This document shows, in pieces, positions 50,387-55,161 of a stretch of 55,161 nucleotides of DNA. The notes beneath the pieces were generated by a model that ran no database searches, was not told the DNA's origin, and was given only the letters and a program-made list of their open reading frames with translations. Positions within the stretch are counted from its first letter, which is position 1, and each line of letters opens with the position of its first letter. The stretch covers positions 1 through 55,161 of the forward strand of contig JAEDLI010000002.1 of the NCBI GenBank assembly GCA_016295375.1, written 5' to 3'. A program made the position numbers and the translations under genes. The DNA is from Fibrobacter sp. GTDB lineage: Bacteria; Fibrobacterota; Fibrobacteria; Fibrobacterales; Fibrobacteraceae.

Positions 50387-50394
50387 TAAATTTA
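50387..50394 (+). promoter_or_regulatory. TAnnTTTA box, epmB
   Basis: TAAATTTA seven bases before the ATG at 50402, within the 40 bp efp-epmB gap. Confidence 0.4.
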
Positions 50395-50401
50395 GTATAT
50401 A

Positions 50402-51373
50402 ATGGAAAACCCAGGGACTGTTTTTACACAAATTTCAGACTTTTTAGACTATTTGGGAAGTGATTTTTCAAGTGTCATCTCAAAGTTAAGCAAAGACGGA
50501 CTCGACCTTTCGCCCAAATTTCCATTCCTTTGTTCAAGGCATTTCGCAGACCAGATAAAAAATTCCAGCAACCCCGAAGCACTCCTTCGCGAGGTTCTGC
50601 CCCTTACCGTAGAACAGGAAAAGGTTCCCGGATTCGTTGACGACCCGGTAGGAGACCTGCCTGCAGGCAAGTCCGACTGCGTTATCCAGAAATACGACCG
50701 GCGAGCCCTGATTGTCTCGACCGCCACCTGCGGTGTCCGTTGCCGCTTCTGCTTCCGCAAGAACTATCCCTTCCAGAATGGACCCGACGTGGCCCGCGAA
50801 GTCAGCAACTGGCTCGATACCCACAGCGACGTATGGGAAGTAATCCTTTCTGGAGGCGACCCCCTCACGCTTTCGCCCGGAGCCTTCCACGACCTGGTTG
50901 AATCCATCGCAGCCCACCCCTCGGTTACAACGCTTCGCATCCACACAAGACTCCCCGTAATGCGTCCGGACCTTGTAATGCTGCACTTTGAACTGTTGCG
51001 CGAACTGCCCACCCGATTCCACTGCGTTCTTGTGTCACACGTGAACCATGCCGACGAACTGGACGATGAATCGGCCACCCTGTTTGCCCACCTCAAAATT
51101 TGCGGCTGGACTCTACTCAACCAGAGCGTTCTTTTGAAAGGTATAAACGATAGTCCCGACAAATTAACAGCTCTCTGTCGCAAGCTTTTTGAACAGGGTG
51201 TTCTCCCCTACTATCTGCACCAGCTGGATCACGCCAACGGGGTCGCCCACTTTGAAGTTCCCGACGAGCGGGCGCGTGAATTGATTGCAGAAATCCGCAC
51301 CAAATTGCCAGGCTACTTAGTACCGAAACTCGTCCGGGAAATCGCTGGCGAAAAAAGCAAGACTCCGATTTGA
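50402..51373 (+). CDS. epmB: EF-P-type lysine 2,3-aminomutase (EpmB)
   Basis: 323 aa radical SAM enzyme that isomerises L-alpha-lysine to (R)-beta-lysine for EF-P modification. The cluster motif is ATCGVRCRFCFRKN (Cys110, 114, 117). Downstream are ILSGGDPL, LRIHTRLPVMRP, LLNQSVLLKGIND and the ending PGYLVPKLVREIAGEKSKTP, all EpmB-like, including a length shorter than classical KamA. Next to efp, which strengthens the call. The ligase EpmA is not in this window. Confidence 0.93.
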   Translation: MENPGTVFTQISDFLDYLGSDFSSVISKLSKDGLDLSPKFPFLCSRHFADQIKNSSNPEALLREVLPLTVEQEKVPGFVDDPVGDLPAGKSDCVIQKYDRRALIVSTATCGVRCRFCFRKNYPFQNGPDVAREVSNWLDTHSDVWEVILSGGDPLTLSPGAFHDLVESIAAHPSVTTLRIHTRLPVMRPDLVMLHFELLRELPTRFHCVLVSHVNHADELDDESATLFAHLKICGWTLLNQSVLLKGINDSPDKLTALCRKLFEQGVLPYYLHQLDHANGVAHFEVPDERARELIAEIRTKLPGYLVPKLVREIAGEKSKTPI

Positions 51374-51419
51374 TTCGCCAAGCGCTTACAAAAACATTCC
51401 TTTTTCCTTATTTCGGCTT

Positions 51420-51438
51420 TTTGATAAATTTTGTCAAA
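51420..51438. promoter_or_regulatory. inverted repeat upstream of fabF-fabV
   Basis: TTTGATA, five bases, TGTCAAA: one mismatch, AT-rich. It lies 43 bases before the TATCTTTG promoter box and could be an operator for a lipid regulator; inference only. Confidence 0.3.
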
Positions 51439-51481
51439 TCGTTTTCCACAAAATGCGGTGTGAAATCCGCATAAAATAAGC

Positions 51482-51489
51482 TATCTTTG
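51482..51489 (+). promoter_or_regulatory. TAnnTTTG box, fabF-fabV
   Basis: TATCTTTG 20 bases before the ATG; leaves a short leader with AAGGGG as a ribosome binding site. Confidence 0.55.
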
Positions 51490-51509
51490 GGCGCAAAAAA
51501 GGGGATTCC

Positions 51510-52760
51510 ATGAGCAAGAGAAGAATCGTCATTACCGGCATCGGTGCCGTAACTCCCGTCGGAAAGAATGTAGCCGACATGTGGCAATCCATCAAGCAAG
51601 GAAAGAGCGGCATCGCCCCCATTACCCTTTTTGACGCCTCCAATTGCTCCGTAAAAATCGCCGCCGAAATCAAGGATTTCAAGCCCGAAGAACACGGAAT
51701 CGACCCCAAAGAAGCCCGCCGTATGGCCCGCTTCACCCAGTTCTTGGTAGGAGCCGCCAACGAGGCGGTCAAGGACGCTGGACTCACCAAGGAACAGCTG
51801 GCCGAAGACACCACGGGAATCGTGGCCGGAAATGGCCTTTCGGGAATGGACGTGCTTGACGAGACCTACAACAAGTACATCGAAGGCGGCAAGCGGAGGG
51901 TTTCGCCTCTCGCCATGCCGGAACTGATTCCCAACGAGGCCTGCGCCAACGTTTCCATCGCTCTGGGTATCACGGGCCTTGCCCATACGGTGTGCACCGC
52001 CTGTGCCTCCGGCACCGACGCCATCGGGGTCGCCCTGGATTCCATCCGGTCCGGCCGTCTGGACGTGTGCCTGGCGGGAGGCTCCGAAAGCAGCATTACG
52101 GAATATTCCATCAAGAGCTTTGCGGGCATGCACGCCCTCACCGACAAGTTCAACGACGAACCCGAGAAGGCGTCCCGCCCATTCGACAAAGACCGCAGCG
52201 GCTTTGTCATGGGCGAAGGCGGTGCCGTGATGGTCCTGGAAGAACTGGAACACGCCAATGCCCGCGGAGCCAAGATTTATGCGGAACTAGCCGGCTACGG
52301 CGCCTCTGCCGACGCCTACCACATTACCAGCCCCCGCCCGGGTGGAGAGACCTGCGCCAAGGCCACGAGCCGCGCCCTGAAAGATGCGGGCATCGCCCCC
52401 ACTGACGTGGACTACTACAACGCCCACGGCACATCCACCCACTTAAACGACATTACCGAAACCGAGATGCTGAAAATCGTGCTGGGCGAACACGCCTACA
52501 AGATCAAGGTTTCCAGCACCAAGAGCATGACCGGCCACTGTGTCGGCGCCGCAGGCGTCATCGAGGCCATCATCTCCACCCTCGCCATCCGCGACTCCTT
52601 CTACCCCGCCACCCTGAACCTAGACAACCCCGACGAGGGCTGCGACCTGGATTACGTGCCGAAGGTAGGCGTCGAAGGAAACATCGACGTGGCCGTTTCC
52701 GCATCTCTCGGTTTTGGCGGTCACAACGGCGTGGTCGTCATCAAGAAATTTAATGGCTAA
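51510..52760 (+). CDS. fabF: 3-oxoacyl-ACP synthase II (FabF), second copy
   Basis: 416 aa with Cys in CTACASGTDAIG, His in NAHGTSTHLND and His in MTGHCVGAAG, so catalytically complete. Only moderately similar to the copy at 8319. It is 27 bp upstream of fabV in one operon, so this one probably supplies the main elongation cycle and the other may be specialised. Confidence 0.93.
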   Translation: MSKRRIVITGIGAVTPVGKNVADMWQSIKQGKSGIAPITLFDASNCSVKIAAEIKDFKPEEHGIDPKEARRMARFTQFLVGAANEAVKDAGLTKEQLAEDTTGIVAGNGLSGMDVLDETYNKYIEGGKRRVSPLAMPELIPNEACANVSIALGITGLAHTVCTACASGTDAIGVALDSIRSGRLDVCLAGGSESSITEYSIKSFAGMHALTDKFNDEPEKASRPFDKDRSGFVMGEGGAVMVLEELEHANARGAKIYAELAGYGASADAYHITSPRPGGETCAKATSRALKDAGIAPTDVDYYNAHGTSTHLNDITETEMLKIVLGEHAYKIKVSSTKSMTGHCVGAAGVIEAIISTLAIRDSFYPATLNLDNPDEGCDLDYVPKVGVEGNIDVAVSASLGFGGHNGVVVIKKFNG

Positions 52761-52787
52761 CAAGCCAAATCAAAAAAAAGGAATATA

Positions 52788-53984
52788 ATGATCATCCAAC
52801 CCATGATTCGTAGCAACATGTGCATCAACGCCCACCCCAAGGGCTGCGCTGCCGACGTCGTTCGTCAAATCAAGTATGTGCAAAAGAAAAAGGCCGAAAG
52901 GGGCCCGCTCAAGGGTGAACCCAAGACCGTGCTGGTAGTGGGCTGCTCCACCGGTTACGGGCTTGCCAGCCGCATTTCTGCCGCTTTTGAATATGGTGCC
53001 GACACCATCGGCATTTCCTTCGAAAAAGAAGGCTCCGAACAAAAGTCCGGCACGCCGGGCTGGTACAACAACATGGCCTTCGACCGCGAAGCCAAGGCCG
53101 CAGGCCTCCAGTCCGTCACTTTCAACGGCGACGCCTTCTCCCACGACATGCGTAAGAAGGTCATCGAAACCGTGAAGCAGATGGGCAAGAAGATCGACCT
53201 AATTATCTACAGCGTGGCCTCTGCCGTCAGAGTGGACCCGGACACGGGCGTCATGTACCGCAGCGTGCTGAAGCCCATCGGAGAAACCTTCTCTGGCGAG
53301 ACTATCGATTGCATGACCGGCAAGATCAGCACCATCAGTGCCGAACCCGCCACCGCCGAAGAAGCGGAAAACTCCGTGAAGGTCATGGGCGGTGAAGACT
53401 GGGCGCTCTGGATTCGCCAGTTGGCCGCCGCAGGCGTTCTTGCCGAAGGCGTAAAGACGGTAGCCTACTCCTACATCGGACCGAGCCTTTCCCACCCCAT
53501 CTACCGCGACGGCACCATCGGAGGTGCCAAGAAGCACCTGGAAAAGACCGCCAAGGAACTCCACGCCGAACTCCAGGCAACCTTCAAGGGCGAAGCCTAC
53601 GTGTCCGTGAACAAGGGCCTGGTGACACGCTCCAGCGCCGTCATCCCCATTATCCCGCTGTACCTGTCCGTGCTGTTCAAGGTCATGAAGGAGCAGGGCA
53701 CCCACGAAGGCTGCATCGAGCAGATGGAACGCCTGTTTGCCGAACGCCTTTATACCGGGTCTGCCGTGCCTACCGACGAGAACCACCTCATCCGTATCGA
53801 CGACCTCGAAATGGATCCCAAGGTCCAGGAAGAAGTCAAAAAGCGCATGACCACCATCACCCAGGAGAACTTCGCCCAGGTAGGCGACCTGGAAGGCTAC
53901 CGCCACGACTTTTTGGCCACCAACGGTTTCGACGTGGAAGGGGTTGATTACAGCGCCGACGTAGCCACCATGGCGACGATCTAG
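52788..53984 (+). CDS. fabV: trans-2-enoyl-ACP/CoA reductase (FabV/TER)
   Basis: 398 aa, full length for FabV. It reduces enoyl-ACP with NADH at the last step of elongation, replacing FabI. The dinucleotide site is VVGCSTGYGLASR (51-63). The catalytic Tyr-X8-Lys is in PIYRDGTIGGAKKHLE, and KVMGGEDW and GYRHDF motifs fit. FabV is usually little affected by triclosan. Confidence 0.95.
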   Translation: MIIQPMIRSNMCINAHPKGCAADVVRQIKYVQKKKAERGPLKGEPKTVLVVGCSTGYGLASRISAAFEYGADTIGISFEKEGSEQKSGTPGWYNNMAFDREAKAAGLQSVTFNGDAFSHDMRKKVIETVKQMGKKIDLIIYSVASAVRVDPDTGVMYRSVLKPIGETFSGETIDCMTGKISTISAEPATAEEAENSVKVMGGEDWALWIRQLAAAGVLAEGVKTVAYSYIGPSLSHPIYRDGTIGGAKKHLEKTAKELHAELQATFKGEAYVSVNKGLVTRSSAVIPIIPLYLSVLFKVMKEQGTHEGCIEQMERLFAERLYTGSAVPTDENHLIRIDDLEMDPKVQEEVKKRMTTITQENFAQVGDLEGYRHDFLATNGFDVEGVDYSADVATMATI

Positions 53985-54018
53985 GCTAGGGCCTAGGAAC
54001 TAGGGTCTAGGATCTAGT
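53985..54018. repeat. CTAGG word chain after fabV
   Basis: GGCTAGGGCCTAGGAACTAG, then GGTCTAGGATCTAG: about five CTAG words right after the fabV stop. Confidence 0.55.
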
Positions 54019-54106
54019 GTAATGCTAAGGCCCTATCTCGGTCGGGCATTTTCATTTTACCGCTTTTTGTATCTTTAGAGGGGACAAAGTAGCACAGGAG
54101 CATAGT

Positions 54107-54241
54107 ATGTCCAATTGGCTGTTCAAATCATGGATCAAGGTTTCCGTCGTGACGGTCATCCTTTTCTTTTTCTACCACCTTTTCATCTCCCTGAAACTGG
54201 AACAGGAAGATTGCAAGAACAATTCCAACGACCAGGAGTAG
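54107..54241 (+). CDS. 44-aa single-pass membrane protein
   Basis: Small frame with a proper AGGAG ribosome binding site 7 bases upstream and a TATCTTTA box at 54070-54077. One hydrophobic segment (VSVVTVILFFFYHLFISL) is flanked by Lys/Trp and a charged C-terminus (KLEQEDCKNNSNDQE). The stop is nine bases before the deacetylase-like gene. Function unknown; position suggests a small partner or anchor of that protein. Confidence 0.65.
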   Translation: MSNWLFKSWIKVSVVTVILFFFYHLFISLKLEQEDCKNNSNDQE

Positions 54242-54250
54242 GTTTTTCTA

Positions 54251-55021
54251 ATGGAACAGAACAAGGACATTGCCGACATCCAGGCCGCTGAAGCGGTATT
54301 CCACAAGAAGAAAAAGTTCATTTTGTGCTATCACAGCTTTAGCGTCATGAATTTCAAGAAGGCCCGTGTGCAAATCCGCAAGATTGCAGAAGCCGCAGGC
54401 TCCCCCATCAGCATCGCCGTGGTGCCCGCCTTTGGCGCCGCTCCGGAATCAGAAGCTGAAGAATTCCGCGAAGAACTGGAAAAGTTCGTGCAGGAAGGCT
54501 ACGAAATCATGCTCCACGGTGCACGCCACCGGGCAGACCTTTCCCTGAAGCGCAGCCTCCAGGGCAAGCTCGCCCTGCTGATTTCCAACAACGAGGCCGA
54601 ATTTGCCGGTCTGAACGAGCGTCTCACCCAGGCGCTCCTCAAGCGTAGCCTCGCCCTGTGGAAGGCCCACGGCACAGGCAAACCCTCCGGATTCATTCCG
54701 CCCATCTGGTTCGGGAACAAGTTCCTCAAGCAGCAAGCCCTGGAAATCTTCGACTACTACGAAGATTACCACGGCATCTACAAGAAGATCGGTGACAAGA
54801 TCAAGAAAACCTATTCCAAGACCCTCAGCTTTTCCATTATTCCAAACGCGCTCCTGGGTCTTGCTCAGACCTACGCCTGCCTCCGGATGCTCCTGCCGGG
54901 CGGCACCCACCGTCTGGTGTTCCACGAAAAGGATTTCAGGACCATCGGCGAGAAACGCATCTTGAATATGGTGCGCTACACCTCCACCATGCGCGAAAAA
55001 ATCATGTACAAGGATCTGTAA
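54251..55021 (+). CDS. DUF2334/polysaccharide-deacetylase-like protein
   Basis: 256 aa, no signal peptide. FILCYHSFSVMNF resembles the first deacetylase strand. VVPAFGAAPESEAEEF carries a likely second motif, and YEIMLHGARHRADLS gives the HG-x-x-H metal motif. GFIPPIWFGN matches the Pro-Trp loop of the superfamily. It fits the DUF2334 branch, mostly of unknown substrate. It lies between the small membrane protein and an acyl-CoA synthetase. Confidence 0.75.
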   Translation: MEQNKDIADIQAAEAVFHKKKKFILCYHSFSVMNFKKARVQIRKIAEAAGSPISIAVVPAFGAAPESEAEEFREELEKFVQEGYEIMLHGARHRADLSLKRSLQGKLALLISNNEAEFAGLNERLTQALLKRSLALWKAHGTGKPSGFIPPIWFGNKFLKQQALEIFDYYEDYHGIYKKIGDKIKKTYSKTLSFSIIPNALLGLAQTYACLRMLLPGGTHRLVFHEKDFRTIGEKRILNMVRYTSTMREKIMYKDL

Positions 55022-55045
55022 GGTCAGAATCTCGGGAATCAAGAT

Positions 55046-55161
55046 ATGATGCTCAACAAGTTTCTCCCCCGGACGGAATACAGTTCTTACGACGACCTTT
55101 ACAAGAACTTCAAGATTTCCATTCCGGAAAATTTCAATTTTGCCTACGATGTGGTAGATGA
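55046..55161 (+). CDS. AMP-binding acyl-CoA synthetase, N-terminal fragment
   Basis: Only the first ~38 codons are in the window (MMLNKFLPRTEYSSYDDLYK then NFKISIPENFNFAYDVVDE). The FNFAYDVVDE ending resembles the start of AMP-forming acetyl/acyl-CoA synthetases. Cut by the window edge; 25 bp after the deacetylase-like gene. Confidence 0.55.
   Translation, partial: MMLNKFLPRTEYSSYDDLYKNFKISIPENFNFAYDVVD

Overview
The window looks like chromosome from a Fibrobacter-type bacterium (phylum Fibrobacterota). The best pointer is a pair of lipoproteins with the Fibrobacter succinogenes major paralogous (FISUMP) domain: an intact one at 29002-30093 and a broken one at 14667-15662. The content fits a Gram-negative cellulolytic anaerobe: lipid A/Kdo genes (kdsB, an HtrB-type acyltransferase), many signal peptides and lipoboxes, an outer-membrane barrel, a secreted pectate-lyase/GH55-like beta-helix protein, a FabV-type enoyl reductase, and EF-P with EpmB. 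No species is claimed.

Layout. 1-4.5 kb: glycogen/maltose metabolism, with a maltokinase converging on a GH57 branching-type enzyme that sits in an operon with a DUF4912 protein. 4.5-8.2 kb: envelope proteins (barrel, lipoprotein, DUF2279). 8.3-12.6 kb: fabF, orn, a transpeptidase and lgt. 12.6-16.5 kb: an accessory patch with an orphan HicB, a RelB-YafQ pair, a FISUMP gene broken by an in-frame TGA, three copies of a ~215 bp structured repeat, and a 30 bp direct repeat that duplicates the 3' end of folC. 16.5-24.4 kb: folC, endA, the beta-helix protein, a lipoprotein and rpsD. 24.4-32.9 kb: DUF4321-gatA, a LysE exporter, a zinc-ribbon protein, mraY, the intact FISUMP lipoprotein, a UAP1-like pyrophosphorylase, an HtrB-like acyltransferase and an Smr protein. 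32.9-33.8 kb: tRNA-Pro(CGG) embedded in an array of tRNA-derived structured repeats. 33.9-42.2 kb: a long minus-strand run (radical SAM, TrxR-like, PfkB kinase, rhomboid, coaD, rsmD, pilN, pilM, comEA-like, kdsB, gatC). 42.5-48 kb: uvrD/pcrA, pilB and thiL. 48-55 kb: a hypothetical, a TIM-barrel protein, efp diverging from epmB, fabF-fabV, a 44-aa membrane protein, a DUF2334 deacetylase-like protein and the start of an acyl-CoA synthetase.

The non-coding DNA is the most unusual part. (1) Around tRNA-Pro, four tRNA-like copies carry a 99-102 nt insert at the same T-loop position. Two insert stems change sequence between copies while almost always staying paired, and two of the copies are followed by terminator-like hairpins. 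(2) At least 15 short palindromes (GGATCC or GGAGAT, then a stem, then ATGAC) have covarying stems. Two of them lie in frame inside genes: the LysE loop and a FISUMP signal peptide. (3) Many genes have a Bacteroidetes-like TAnnTTTG box only 3-7 nt before the start codon, which predicts leaderless or near-leaderless mRNAs. (4) Several gene borders carry degenerate chains of 7-11 bp words.
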